A stretch of 64,000 bases of DNA from Enterococcus mundtii (GTDB lineage Bacteria > Bacillota > Bacilli > Lactobacillales > Enterococcaceae). Location: positions 2,133,501 to 2,197,500 of the forward strand of contig NZ_CP025473.1 of NCBI RefSeq assembly GCF_003957375.1. The letters run 5' to 3'. Under the pieces are notes generated by a model, which made no database searches, was not told where the DNA came from, and saw only the letters and a list, made by a program, of their open reading frames with translations. The position numbers and the translations under genes were made by a program. This document shows positions 35,544 to 46,622 of this stretch, one piece after another; within the stretch, counting starts at the first letter, position 1, and the number at the start of each line of letters is the position of its first letter.

Positions 35544-35876
35544 TCAGCCTTTCGACTGATCCTGTTCTTTATAAATTAAGTTTTCTGTACCTTCTTGGCC
35601 ATCACCATAATCCGGTGGATCAACGTCTGGTTTAACCATGCTGTTTCCTAAATCAAATAATCCGCCAGCGGCTAATCCTGATACAGCCCCAGCCCATGCG
35701 TAGATTGCTAACTCTTGTGGTGCTAAGGTCACTGCATAAAGCACACCCAACAAAATACCCGCAATCACATTGATCACGGGTAAGAGTTTGTAATCCTTCA
35801 TTTGTGTTTTAATTAATCCTGTGACACCAACGACTAGTGGTGTAATAATACTTGAAGCAGCTAAGATTTCTGTCAT
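35544..35876 (-). CDS. Phage holin
   Basis: 110 residues from MTEILAASSIITPL, with GGGGAG upstream. Two membrane segments (about 8-25 and 32-85, the latter in two hydrophobic stretches around LLPVINVIAGILLGVLYAV) precede an acidic cytoplasmic tail. Size, topology and position directly before the endolysin fit a holin that times lysis. A longer frame upstream overlaps the XhlA-like gene and is not the start. Confidence 0.82.
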   Translation of the reverse strand: MTEILAASSIITPLVVGVTGLIKTQMKDYKLLPVINVIAGILLGVLYAVTLAPQELAIYAWAGAVSGLAAGGLFDLGNSMVKPDVDPPDYGDGQEGTENLIYKEQDQSKG

Positions 35877-35877
35877 G

Positions 35878-36111
35878 TTATTTTCTCCCCTTTCCAATTT
35901 GCTTAAAAATAGATCTGATTTGTTCTTCAATAATTGAAAGCCGATTGCCATACTCAGCCTGGCTTTTTTCTACACGGATGATCGTCTTTTCTAATTTTCC
36001 TAACGTGTGATCAAGTTTCGTGAACATCGCATAAAATTTCGCCACGCCCACCATCAACGATCCACCGAGTGTTATGATTGCGATCCACTCCCCGATAGTA
36101 ATTCCCTCCAT
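35878..36111 (-). CDS. XhlA-like membrane-associated lysis protein
   Basis: 77 residues; one N-terminal membrane segment (ITIGEWIAIITLGGSLMVGV), then an amphipathic helical region (GKLEKTIIRVEKSQAEYGNR). The composition matches haemolysin XhlA-type partners of phage holins. It ends 1 bp before the holin start. Confidence 0.7.
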   Translation of the reverse strand: MEGITIGEWIAIITLGGSLMVGVAKFYAMFTKLDHTLGKLEKTIIRVEKSQAEYGNRLSIIEEQIRSIFKQIGKGRK

Positions 36112-36128
36112 AAGTAACCTCCTTTATA

Positions 36129-36935
36129 TCAAACTTCTCGAATTTCTCGTAAAACAGCCTTTAATCCCTCAGAACTCACATTCCCACCATGTCCCCAAAT
36201 TGAATTAGAAGAATAATCCACTTGAATTCTCTTATTGATCCAGTTACTACTAGAATTTAATACTTGACTCACATGTAAACCTGCTCGTTTAGGTAAAAAT
36301 TGTGTCGTAAAATCATAATTCCATGCTGAACCGTTAGCGTAAGGTGCCCAGATCAGTAATAGTCCTGAATTAAGATCCTCGAATTTTTTAGAAAGTCTTA
36401 TGATGTGACTCGTATTCATAGTCAATATTCCTGTCCAAAGGGGAAGACTTTCAATGAGCGAATCATTATAATTTGTTGTGTTCTTTGTAATAATGGCAGT
36501 AGTTCCTGAAGTTGTATAACTACACAACGGGAATGTAACTACCCTATCCCCTGCTAAAGTATTTCCATTAATTAAATGGTTAACTGCCTCTAAACGAACC
36601 TGATTATTTGTCCAAGAGTAATTCTCACTATCTGCTGGAAAATCATCAGTTGGAATTACCGATTCATTTAAATCAATCGTTAAACAAACATACCCACTTG
36701 AATTTGCTGGAAGAGTAATACTTTGTGCTTCTTTCACATATACCATTCTACCTTGTATAATCGCACTACCACTGGCAACTCTTACATCCAAACCACTGGA
36801 AGATAATTCTAATCCTTGTTCATAACCAGAAATCACATAACTTCTTTTTCTTGCTAAAGCATGGTACATTTTCGCATCATTTTCAGCACTGATTTTTATA
36901 TTGTCAAATTGATATCCATCTACATTTCCAGCCAT
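36129..36935 (-). CDS. Phage tail/baseplate protein, probable receptor-binding component
   Basis: 268 residues. The N-terminus (GYQFDNIKISAENDAKMYHA, then IIQGRMVYV and an IDLNES block) resembles the baseplate-attachment part of siphophage fibre or BppL-type proteins. The C-terminus is rich in S, N and W as in carbohydrate-binding tips. It lies between the BppU-like gene and the holin. Family assignment is approximate. Confidence 0.65.
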   Translation of the reverse strand: MAGNVDGYQFDNIKISAENDAKMYHALARKRSYVISGYEQGLELSSSGLDVRVASGSAIIQGRMVYVKEAQSITLPANSSGYVCLTIDLNESVIPTDDFPADSENYSWTNNQVRLEAVNHLINGNTLAGDRVVTFPLCSYTTSGTTAIITKNTTNYNDSLIESLPLWTGILTMNTSHIIRLSKKFEDLNSGLLLIWAPYANGSAWNYDFTTQFLPKRAGLHVSQVLNSSSNWINKRIQVDYSSNSIWGHGGNVSSEGLKAVLREIREV

Positions 36936-37072
36936 CAGTCCACCTCTTTAAATGTCAGTTCAGGTAATCCCATCTCAACCAAAACTTCTTTTACTTGTTC
37001 ACGTATGATCTTTGGAACATCTTCAATTTTTTTCTTTTCTTTTATGATTAACGTTGCATATACAATGACCAT
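36935..37072 (-). CDS. XkdX/CD1375-type small phage protein
   Basis: 45 residues from MVIVYATLIIKEKKK, with AAGGAG 8 nt upstream. It reads PKIIREQVKEVLVEMGLPEL, the typical pattern of this tiny family found after tail-fibre genes. The stop overlaps the next start (ATGA type). The longer upstream frame is not used. Confidence 0.8.
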   Translation of the reverse strand: MVIVYATLIIKEKKKIEDVPKIIREQVKEVLVEMGLPELTFKEVD

Positions 37073-37109
37073 TGTCTTATACTCCTTTTTTAAAATAAAA
37101 AAGACAATC

Positions 37110-37223
37110 CTACATCTCAGCCTGTTGAGATAAGATCGCTTTGACTTCTTTCTGGATTTTTTTAGGTACATCTTCAATTTTTTTTAACCCCTTGTTGATT
37201 AATTCAATATATATTTTTATCAA
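37110..37223 (-). CDS. Second XkdX-like small phage protein (TTG start)
   Basis: Only 37 residues, with GGAGGA directly upstream of TTG. It reads IKIYIELINKGLKKIEDVP then KKIQKEVKAILS, clearly paralogous to the next small gene (IEDVPK and KEV). Two tandem members suggest a duplication. Confidence 0.75.
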   Translation of the reverse strand: MIKIYIELINKGLKKIEDVPKKIQKEVKAILSQQAEM

Positions 37224-37224
37224 G

Positions 37225-37530
37225 TTATCCTCCTCCTAGAATCAATTCATATACTTCTGTTAAAGCTAACTGAGTTTCTGTTAGTTGCTCTTCTTGTCTT
37301 TTTACATTTTTTTCTAAATGTTTATAAAGTACTTGAAGATTATCAACCTGCTCACTAAGCACACTATTCTCTAACTCTTGCCAGCGATTTTCTGTTGGAA
37401 CAAAAAACTGGTTGGCTATTTCAATTTCCTCTATCGGTGGAACATCAGTAAAAGGGACCTGAATTGGGAAATCATCTGAGACTTCTAGCTCTTTTCCACC
37501 AGTACGTCCATACTGCCAAATTTTTTTCAT
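37225..37530 (-). CDS. Small coiled-coil phage protein (XkdW-like position)
   Basis: 101 residues from MKKIWQYGRTGGKELEV (GGAGG just upstream). Proline-rich in the middle (IQVPFTDVPPIEE), then a coiled-coil (NLQVLYKHLEKNVKRQEEQL). It lies between the fibre gene and the XkdX-like genes, where phages of this type have a short fibre accessory protein. Confidence 0.65.
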   Translation of the reverse strand: MKKIWQYGRTGGKELEVSDDFPIQVPFTDVPPIEEIEIANQFFVPTENRWQELENSVLSEQVDNLQVLYKHLEKNVKRQEEQLTETQLALTEVYELILGGG

Positions 37531-37531
37531 T

Positions 37532-39637
37532 TCATACCTCCTCAACCTTACTATTGTTTGTGGGTGCAGGTGCAAAAACTAATGCATGACCTCGAACTGC
37601 TAGTCTCTTCACTAATGTTGTTGGCGAATCAATAAAACGGACAATCGGTTTACGAGCATCATCAAAATTGTTTGATACAGTAATATGATAAGAACCAAAT
37701 CCGCCGTCTGTGTAGTCTGGTAAACAGGAGCCACCAATCCAAATGTATCCGCCAAAAATATTCGGAACATCAGGATAAGTGAAGCCCGGATGACCATCAT
37801 TTCCAACGCGAATTGTACTTCCTCTTGCCCAACCAATTGAATTCGAAAATTCTAATGTCTCCCACGCAAGCCACACACAGCCACCTAAATACACCGCACC
37901 ATGATTTTTATATTTATCAGTCGCTACTGCTTTCGCGTACTCAACACCTATATTTACACCATTAGACTGTAAACCGCTTAAAAAGTTTTTAAATCCTGGG
38001 ACCTGCTGTGGCTCATTTAGACTAACTGTTTGTAAGATTTTAGAATCCAAGTACTCTTCGGTGATATCCCAGCTATAATCATTTGGGTTACTACTATCTT
38101 TCAAACCTTCGCCAAAATATTTATATTCCAAAATATTCGGAGTGGCTATATCACCTTTTTCTATTTTTAATGATTCAATCGTTACTTGCCCCATTGTTGC
38201 TTGAGGGAATTGGTAAATTTGTAATGTGCTAGGAGAAACACTTCCATTCAAGTTTGCTTCTGAAGGAGTGAATGTCAGTCGCCAAGTATCCGCAACTCCT
38301 TCTACTATTTCCATATCCCCAATATTAGAGGTACTATTGGGACCAGTTGTATATACTCTAAATGATTGTGTACCTAGCTTGGTTCCTTTCAAAGTTAATG
38401 TATACGTTTGATTAGCAATAAATGGTTCAATCATTTCAGCAGAATATACTAAATATTGTCGACTACTTATCGGGAAAGCTTGTTCTTTATTTGCTAGATT
38501 TTCGTTCAATGGAACCTTGGAAATGTGATACGGTTCAACAAGTAGATTGGGTTGATAAGGCGTAGCAACCGATCCTTCTTCTATCTTTATGTTTCGAAGA
38601 GAGATTTTACCCTTAATTCGACTTGATGCTGTAACATCTTGTAAGACTACATACCATTGTTGAGGCAGTGTAGTCGCATAAGTTACTATTTGCGTACCTT
38701 TGATTGTCTGCCAGCTATTAGTAGAGATAAGTATTGGTCTATCTGTAGCCAACATAACCTGTCCTCCAGTCAAATAATTAGTAGTTAATCGAATGTTAGA
38801 GGCATCTCCCTCTAAACCTTCATGTAACATAATCTCAGCGCTGATGGTGTATCTCTTTCCATTTTGAAGAGCGGGTAAACGCATGCTTGTATTGAACTTA
38901 GTTAGTTGCGCAGATCCGTCCAATGTGAAAATGATCTCGCCATCTGCTCCATCTTCAACCGTAGCTCCATTTCCCGATGTAAAATGAGCAGCTGTAATCT
39001 TTGGTAACAAATTGGCATTCCCTGAATAGTCGTAATTACCAAAATCAATACTGTTTGAGTACATCCGTTTTAGATTACCTAGCTCGTTGATTTGTTTGCT
39101 TGTCTCGTTAACTTTTTCATTTAAATTTAGAACTTGTTCGTTTAACTCTTTAACTACGTTCTCAATACCCTTATACTCTTGTTCCTTTTCTTCAATAAAT
39201 AATCGGAAACGATTATCAAAATCCTTTAGTTTTTCATCTAGCAAAGACACATAAAGCGTTGCTTGACCTTGACTGATATCGGCATCATTTTCAACTTTTA
39301 TTCGAAAGCTCTGTGTTGCATAACATTCTCCGTTTTCTCTCGTCACACGAAAGAACGCTTCCTTGAACTCACCTTGGACACTAAAATTTTCACGACTAAA
39401 TTTATAGCTGATTTCACCTTCAGTAGGATCTAAAATTGTGGGCACACCAGTTGTGAATGTGCCATTTGCATTTGTTCCATAAAAAACTATTGTACATCCA
39501 TTGAGATTTATTGTTGATCCGTCTGGATCTAATAATTTAAAGGGATAATTTATAAATCGATTATCCCCAACTCGACCAATAATGGACTTTGAGAGCTTTC
39601 GTCCGTTACCGCCTAATTTAAGTTCAATAGGCTCCAT
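37532..39637 (-). CDS. BppU-like baseplate / tail fibre protein with carbohydrate-binding modules
   Basis: 701 residues. The N-terminal 130 residues (ELKLGGNGRKLSKSIIGRVG, then RFINYPFKLLDPDG) match the upper-baseplate (BppU) N-domain. A coiled-coil (145-190) forms the trimeric stalk, followed by beta-rich modules (from about 200 and from about 370) resembling CBM4_9-type sugar-binding domains, and a distal region (570-700) with WLAWETLEF. It presumably carries host-receptor recognition. Confidence 0.75.
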   Translation of the reverse strand: MEPIELKLGGNGRKLSKSIIGRVGDNRFINYPFKLLDPDGSTINLNGCTIVFYGTNANGTFTTGVPTILDPTEGEISYKFSRENFSVQGEFKEAFFRVTRENGECYATQSFRIKVENDADISQGQATLYVSLLDEKLKDFDNRFRLFIEEKEQEYKGIENVVKELNEQVLNLNEKVNETSKQINELGNLKRMYSNSIDFGNYDYSGNANLLPKITAAHFTSGNGATVEDGADGEIIFTLDGSAQLTKFNTSMRLPALQNGKRYTISAEIMLHEGLEGDASNIRLTTNYLTGGQVMLATDRPILISTNSWQTIKGTQIVTYATTLPQQWYVVLQDVTASSRIKGKISLRNIKIEEGSVATPYQPNLLVEPYHISKVPLNENLANKEQAFPISSRQYLVYSAEMIEPFIANQTYTLTLKGTKLGTQSFRVYTTGPNSTSNIGDMEIVEGVADTWRLTFTPSEANLNGSVSPSTLQIYQFPQATMGQVTIESLKIEKGDIATPNILEYKYFGEGLKDSSNPNDYSWDITEEYLDSKILQTVSLNEPQQVPGFKNFLSGLQSNGVNIGVEYAKAVATDKYKNHGAVYLGGCVWLAWETLEFSNSIGWARGSTIRVGNDGHPGFTYPDVPNIFGGYIWIGGSCLPDYTDGGFGSYHITVSNNFDDARKPIVRFIDSPTTLVKRLAVRGHALVFAPAPTNNSKVEEV

Positions 39638-39655
39638 TACTCCACTACCTTTCTT

Positions 39656-40699
39656 TTATTCATCAAAATATTCACTTAATCGACTTCGAATATTACCAAA
39701 TGTTAATTGCATCTTGTTCTCAGTACTATTTACTCGCCAAGCAGTTAGAACTGATTGATAAATTGTATTTTTTATTCTTACATTCGCTAATAATCCAGTT
39801 TCAATTTCTTCAACATCAATATTTTTTGCTTGAAACATAACTTTACAATTGATTTCATGTGAATAAGCATTTCCTTTTAGTTCACTATTTGCAACTTCTA
39901 AATATGTGGGTTTATCTTCTAAATCCTGATCATATATATATACCGTATTAACAGTAGGTCTAATAATTTTATTGCTGTTTGGATTGTTAGTGACATTATT
40001 ATCATTTTCTAAATAGTAGGTAGCTAAGATAATTGGATGGTCCATACTGTTAGTTGCTTTATCAACAATTAACAATGCATTCTCATTACCAACTCCTGGC
40101 TTTTTTACCCAATAATCCCAGTCACTAAATTCTGAAGAATTATCCATTATTTGAATACTTTTTTCTATTCTTTTTATACCAGTCTGTATTCTGCCTCCTG
40201 AGATTGCTTTAACATACCACTTTACGTTGTATTTCCTAAATCCATTAATCAAATAGCTATTAATCCTTCGAGAATTTAATTCAATTGCTTGATAACTATG
40301 AGCTGTATCACTTTCAACATCAATACTTAATGTTCCATTTAAATTCTTTGTACGGTCATTTAAAAGGTAGTTAGTGATGATTGATTTAGCATGAGATTCA
40401 AAGCTATTCCCACTTGTTCTATAAGTAGGGAAATAACTATCTCCAAGGCCCATCAACCCACGACAACGGATTGTTTTATTATCTTGAGAGTCGACTATCC
40501 CAAAATAAGCGTATTTTCCACTAGGTATATACTTTGCTCTTAGCCAATCACCTTTTTCAATTTTTATATCTTCTGTTAAGGTGAACTCACTGGTCAGTTC
40601 ACGATTAACTTCATCAATACCAAAGTCGAACTCTCCACATATATATTCTCTAGGATAGGGAGTTAGATCCCAACGAAATAAATGAACAGATATAATCAT
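39656..40699 (-). CDS. Baseplate hub / tail-associated protein (Gp37-like)
   Basis: 347 residues with MIISVHLFRWDLTPYPREYI at the start and the block LRAKYIPSGKYAYFGIVDSQ, consistent with the hub (Tal N-terminal type) proteins that close the tail tube. It overlaps the preceding gene by 1 bp and lies between Dit-like and fibre genes. No lytic domain is fused, so wall penetration must come from another protein. Confidence 0.65.
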   Translation of the reverse strand: MIISVHLFRWDLTPYPREYICGEFDFGIDEVNRELTSEFTLTEDIKIEKGDWLRAKYIPSGKYAYFGIVDSQDNKTIRCRGLMGLGDSYFPTYRTSGNSFESHAKSIITNYLLNDRTKNLNGTLSIDVESDTAHSYQAIELNSRRINSYLINGFRKYNVKWYVKAISGGRIQTGIKRIEKSIQIMDNSSEFSDWDYWVKKPGVGNENALLIVDKATNSMDHPIILATYYLENDNNVTNNPNSNKIIRPTVNTVYIYDQDLEDKPTYLEVANSELKGNAYSHEINCKVMFQAKNIDVEEIETGLLANVRIKNTIYQSVLTAWRVNSTENKMQLTFGNIRSRLSEYFDE

Positions 40700-41574
40700 T
40701 AAAACAGATCAGCCTCCTCATAAATCGTTATTTCTACTTCTGCAGTACCGATATGAAATACTATTATTGATTCTCCGACAGGCGCATGAACAAACCCGTT
40801 TTTAGTTATATCTTGTTGTTGATAGACCGAAGAATGTAATCCATTCTGATCTATTAATATAGCAGTCCTTTCTTGAAATAAACTAGAAACAACCAACTGC
40901 TGTTCTTCTTGTAAAGTTAGAAAATAACCATCTGAGCTAATTAATTTTGAACCTTGGAATATTTCCCAACGAGGGTTTACACAATAACCAGTTATTTTTA
41001 TTCTTAGCGGAGTCAGATGATTTTTTTCAGCAGATAAATAGAGGGAACGATTATTAATTCGATAGTTCCCTTTTTTCTCATGTGCATTTTGAGTATAGAC
41101 ATACGGCCGGACATAATTATAGACTTTTCCATGGGCATTAACATTTATATTTTTTTGATGAATTTTTGCATACTTCACTGTATACCAAGGCGATAATCGG
41201 TCAATTATAATTGATTCTTTTAAAAATCCGCCTTGTTGTATAGAAGATTTCGATAACATAGAAACTGTAATCAGTGCTCTTTTTTGGCCTGCGTCAGTAG
41301 TATAAATTAAATAAAGTGGACTAAAGGATAAAAATTCTACAAAAGAATAATATACTTGATAGGCATTTTCATTTTTACGACGTCCAAAATGAAAATAAGC
41401 TTCAAACTGATGTTGTTTCAATACGTGCTTTTCAATTCTAGAATGCCCATTTTCGCTCAAATAATCAGTTTCAAAACCTATTCCTAAACCATTTACATTA
41501 GAAGCCCTTAAAGAGTGCGTATTATCTATGAGCCAGGTATCACCATGACTGTTTTCAATTGATAGATGTTGCAC
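40699..41574 (-). CDS. Distal tail protein (Dit-like)
   Basis: 291 residues; the N-terminus (LSIENSHGDTWLIDNTHSLR, GLGIGFETDYL) and a central LIYTTDAGQKRALITVSML resemble the SPP1-type distal tail protein, followed by a galectin-like second half. It is positioned immediately after the tape measure gene, as Dit always is. It would form the ring joining tail tube and baseplate. Confidence 0.75.
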   Translation of the reverse strand: MQHLSIENSHGDTWLIDNTHSLRASNVNGLGIGFETDYLSENGHSRIEKHVLKQHQFEAYFHFGRRKNENAYQVYYSFVEFLSFSPLYLIYTTDAGQKRALITVSMLSKSSIQQGGFLKESIIIDRLSPWYTVKYAKIHQKNINVNAHGKVYNYVRPYVYTQNAHEKKGNYRINNRSLYLSAEKNHLTPLRIKITGYCVNPRWEIFQGSKLISSDGYFLTLQEEQQLVVSSLFQERTAILIDQNGLHSSVYQQQDITKNGFVHAPVGESIIVFHIGTAEVEITIYEEADLF

Positions 41575-44500
41575 TAAAATCCTCCTCTCGCCATCGTCTT
41601 ACCGATTATTTTTGTCAGTCCATTAGTGTCTTCAATCATTACTATCTGTTCTTTATTTGCCAAATCTGTTAAAGCTTGTGCAATTTTGGAGGTGTATGGG
41701 GATTGCGTACTGTATGATTGATTAATAATTTGTGTACCTCTAGCTTCCATACCCATACTTGAAGCGCCTAAAGCTATTTCTGGGGTAGTGATCCTCAGTA
41801 TTCCGTTTGATAAATTATCTATCGATTGATATGCTACATCTGCATACTTATCAATTCCCACAGCTACACCTTCTGGTATCCATCGACCAACTTCTGATGC
41901 CATCACTCTAGATGGACTGTTAATATCTAATGCTTGTTTCATTGTATTAGCAACCTGATTGGCAATTCTATTTGCGGTTGCCAATACAGATGCTGTACCG
42001 GCATTTAATCCAGCAGTCAATCCAGCCATAGCATCTCGACCCACTCCATTTAGCTGGTTAGGTAATCCTGAAAAAGCAGATACAACCGCCGAGCTAGTTC
42101 TTGATGCAGTTGAAACAGGCTGATTTGCAGATGAATTCATTCCACTATTTAATGAACTAATTGCGTTGCGACCTGCCGTTTGCATCTGATTTGGCAACTG
42201 ATTGAAGGATTGTACAATCCTATTTGATATATTTCTGGAAGTTGCGACAACCCTGCTCGACTCTGCCATCATTCCAGAATTCAATCGACTCATAATATCT
42301 CGACCGATCGATTGAAATTCACTTGGCGTATTAGTAAAGGTCCGTATCAAGTTGCTATTCAAAGCTTTCACAGTAGCTAATTGTACTTGCGATCCACTTT
42401 GGAAACTCATATTCATAGAATTCATACTATTGGAAGCTACCATAGGAAGCGCACTCAACGCGTTAGCTACATTAGGAACAACTTGATTAAAACTTACTGT
42501 CATATTTTTGATACCCATGTCGGTTTGTTTTACCATTTGGTCAACCAACTTATTTACTTCCGCAACAACCACTGGACTAGTGGCTGCGATTCCCGTTGCA
42601 AGACCTTCTCCCACTGCTTGTCCGTACTCAGCATAGTTACCTTGGTTCATATGGCTAGATAGTTCATTATTTGGAGTGTCTGCGACAGCTTTAGCACTTT
42701 GTTGCACAGCTTCTTGACTGCTATCAATCCCTTGTGCTACACCTCGACCTACCTCTGTTCCACTTTCCTTAGTTTTTTCTGTAGTCATCTCAGCTTGAAT
42801 AGTATTTTCTGGTATCATTCCTATAGCTTTGGCTGCTAACTCAACATCGGCATTAGATTGATTAATTCCTTCACTTAATCCTTTACCTGTTTCTTGACCA
42901 GTCGGAATATAACGATTTGCTTGTATGGTTTCCTGAAACATTGTTTCTGGAGTTTGTGCTACTTCTTTAGAAGCTTCTTCTACTGAAGTAATATTATCTA
43001 AAATTCCTTGCCCCAATTTTGTTGGTGGTGCTGCACCCATTGAGGTATAGTCAGTTTGTTCTAATTGAGGGCCCATCACTCTCTCTGGCGTTTGAGCAAC
43101 TTCCTTTGCTGCTTCCTCTACTTTGGGGGTTGCTTCTACCATCCCATCCCCAATTTCTTCGACAGGTTGACGTCCCCACTGGGCAAAGTCTCGCCCCTCT
43201 GTTCCTCTCCGTAAAGATGCCTCACTTTTTTCTGGAATTAATCCAAATTTTTCAGCAACAGTTTCCGTTTCTTCACCAACGATATTCCCCATACTCGCCA
43301 TCGCTTGCTTCATCGTCGCATCCGCAGTCCCATTTAAATCACTAATGTGCTGTTGTGCTGTTTCTGGTAATTTACCTAATTCAAGATCTAAATTTTCAAC
43401 AAACCACGCCGATTGTTCAGCTGACATTTTTGGTAGGTCCTCCATATGAAGACCCATTTGTTCCAGCAGGCTTTTTGTATGTTCTCCACCTAACTCCGCT
43501 AATGAACCAAGATTCAGCCCCATCTCATCAACCATTTGCTGTGTTTGAAGCGCACCCGCCGGGCCTAGTTTTTCAAGTTGCATAATAATGCCATCATCTA
43601 CACCGGCCTTCGCCAAAATGGCAACATTGGTCGACCAAGTTCTCATAGCTTCAGCATTTTTTTGTAGATTTTCCTTCATTTGATCCAAGCTGATTGCTTC
43701 TTGTTGTTCAATCTGCTTAAAAGCATTCCCTGATTCTTCTACCAGCTTTTTGTACATGCTATTCATTGATTCCAAGGCAGCTTGTTGTGCATCAGATAGA
43801 ACATTCCATGAAGTAATCATCTGAGAATTAGCTTCTGAGACGGTCTCTGCGACTGCTCGTCTTTTCTCTTGCTCCTCCGCGTACAATTGATTTCGTTCGG
43901 ATTGATTTTCAACAAGTAAACCTTGAAGTTCATCTTCCTTCTGGGACAGTCCTTCCAGTGATTCTTTGACTTTTTTCTTTCCATCCACGCCAGATTCTGA
44001 GGCTTCTTGCTCCAATCTCATACGTTCTTTGGCTACTTCAGTTAATGAGGATTCAATGTCTGCAGCTTCTTGATTCAACGTCTTTTGTCGTTCGGTTAGC
44101 CGATTGACTTCTTCCATTCCTTTAGAAGCTTCAATCCGTTTGTTTATTTCTTCTGTGGTTGCATTAAGGAGGCCTGTTTCTTCATCTTAAGAGAGATTTA
44201 GACCAGTCACTGAATTATTCAGTTCATCAACTGCATCAGCCATCAATTTTTTATCTGCAGTCGATTTATCTTCAATTGCAGAAAGCCTTTGTAATTCGGC
44301 TGCTAGATCCTTGTTTCTTTCTGCATTCGACTCGATCACTTTTGCTTGTGACTCAAATTCTTTTGCACTGGACTGGGTTGACTTTCCGACATTATCTAGA
44401 TCGTCTTTTAATCCATCTAATTCACTAGCTAATTCTTTGGTCTTTTTACGTGTATCTAAAAAATTTTTTCCCATTATGGCTGCAGCTACACCAGCTGCTC

Positions 44501-46622
44501 CTAAAACAGCTGCTGTACCCGCGACTACTGGATTCAATAGAATGCTAGCTGCTGCCAGTGCCTTCTTCGCTGCTGCAGAAGCACCAGCAGCAATCGCATA
44601 GGTTTTTTGGGCGGCTGCTGCACCTTTTAGTGAAGCTGCATTGGAAATGTTTGCTGCAACAACCGCTTTAGTGGTGGTGGCGTTCTGTAAGTTGAGACTG
44701 ATTCCTAGTTTTGTAGCAACTGCATCAACTTTTTTAGCCATCGTCGCACCAGAAGTTGCACCGGTCAGGTATTTCAACATCTGAACATAAGATGCTGTAG
44801 CAACTGCTGCTTTCTGTACAATAAGTAGTCCACCAAATGCAGTTCCTAATCCGATAATCACGGGTGAAGCTGTCACAGCTGCGTCCTTCACAGCAATAAC
44901 CCCACCGGTCATCGTATCAACAGCCGAAACAACAGGAGGGATTACACCAGCAATCCCATTTAGCGCACCTTCAAATGTTTTACCAAATCCTTGGATGTTT
45001 TCTTTCATCGAGCCAAAACGTGTTTCTGAGAATGCCTCGTCCATAGATGCGATAATATTTGCTGTTCCTCGGCTTGTTGCAGTAGCCATATTGGCAAACG
45101 ATCCTGCCCAAGTATCCCCAGCTTGTTGAGCCATCCCAGAAACCGATGTGAATTCATTCCCACCATCACGCATCGCCTGTTCAACCGTATCAAAAAACTC
45201 ATTGGCACTAATTTCGCCATCACGCAACGCATCACGAATACTTTGCATACTCATACCAGTCGCATCTTCATAGATTTTCCAAGGATCTACTCCACGGCGA
45301 ACCATACGATCCATTTGTGCCATGTTAACCGTTCCGGTTGCTCGCATCTGGATCATTGCATCCATCACATTATCCATTGTTTCTGCAGCGCCATCACCAT
45401 ACATGGCAACTGCATCACCCCAGATTTGATAACTTTTCGTCGATTGTTCTAATGAACCATTTTGCATCACTAAACGTTGAACTGTCTGTGCCGCACTATC
45501 CAGCATGTAGTTTGTACCAACAACGACATCTCGAACGCCTTCCATCCCTGCAGCCGCTTCTTCTGAACTGCCAGTTAATCGAGTCATCGTATTTTCAAAG
45601 TTATTCAAAGTATCAATACGACCAAATGCACCATCTAATGAACCTTTAGCCATCGATAGTGCTGTAGTTGCTCCTTTTGTGATCAACATCGCTGCACTTA
45701 GTTTGCCCACAGAGCCTGTTAACAAATTGGCTTTTGGCTCTGGTTGAGAAAAGGAGGTACTCATTTTAGCACCAGACTTTTCTGCTTCATCACCCAATGA
45801 CGTAAGATCCTTTTTCATCGCATCAACCGCATCACTGACAGTCTTTGCTCCGTCTTTGGAACCAGCTTCTAAACTAGTCGCAATGCTCTTTCCTGCCTTA
45901 GTTGCTGATAATTCAACAGGAGGAACCATCTGCGCAGAGGACTTTTCTATAGATCCAAGAGCGCTAGCTGCTTGCTTGGAACCTGCTTCAAACGAATTAC
46001 CGATGCTTCTACCTGCCTTAGGTGACGTCGCTTCAATACTGGCTAACATGTTACTGCTTGATTTCCCGATACCATCTAAAGCGCTAGTCGCCTCCTTGGC
46101 ACCAGATTGAAAGGAGCCACCAAGCTCTTTACCAATTTTAGGTGCAGAAGATTCCACAGAAGAAACCAAGCTTGTGACTGATTTAACGACACTGTCATTG
46201 GCCTGATTGGCATTTTTGGCACCAGAATCAAAGGATTCACCCATGATACGTCCTGACTTAGCTAGTTCAGTGCTCGTCGTGGCGGTTAGATCCGTCACTC
46301 CTTTAGCCACGCTATCTGTTGCGTTATTAGCGGCCTTAGATCCCACTTCGAAGTTTTCGCTTAATGATTTCCCAGCTTTGACAGTAGCCGTATCAGTCGA
46401 TCTTCCTAAATCAGTCATCGACTGTTCAACTGAATCCACTGCTTGATTAGCAACTTTCGCTCCTGTCTCAGTATTGGCACCCATATTATTACCAATTTTT
46501 TTTGTAATATCATCAGCATTTTTTCCTAACTGTCCAAAGTTTTTTTCAATTGAACTTATTACATTAGGAACCTGCTTGGCGTCCACATCAATCAGAATAC
46601 TTATTTTGCCATCTTTAGTCAT
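41574..46622 (-). pseudogene. Tail tape measure protein interrupted by an in-frame stop
   Basis: Two long frames (46622-44187, 811 residues; 44117-41574, 847 residues) are in the same reading frame, separated only by a TAA at 44189-44187 and 23 readable codons (DEETGLLNATTEEINKRIEA). One base change (TAA to TAC or TAT, tyrosine) would give a single 1682-residue tape measure. The N-terminal half has the repeated ...G(K/R)S(I/L)...S.A... phage pattern, a TP901-type TMP core (FENTMTRLTGSSEEAAAGM, GDTWAGSFANMA) and hydrophobic segments. The C-terminal half is coiled-coil with 11-residue-type repeats (SRDIMSRLNSG). Unless read through, the phage cannot build a full tail. Confidence 0.9.

Noticed and set aside
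41574-44117. Second half of the tape measure as a separate gene
   Set aside because: It is in the same frame as the first half, joined by 23 coding-like codons, and the ATG has no convincing ribosome binding site.
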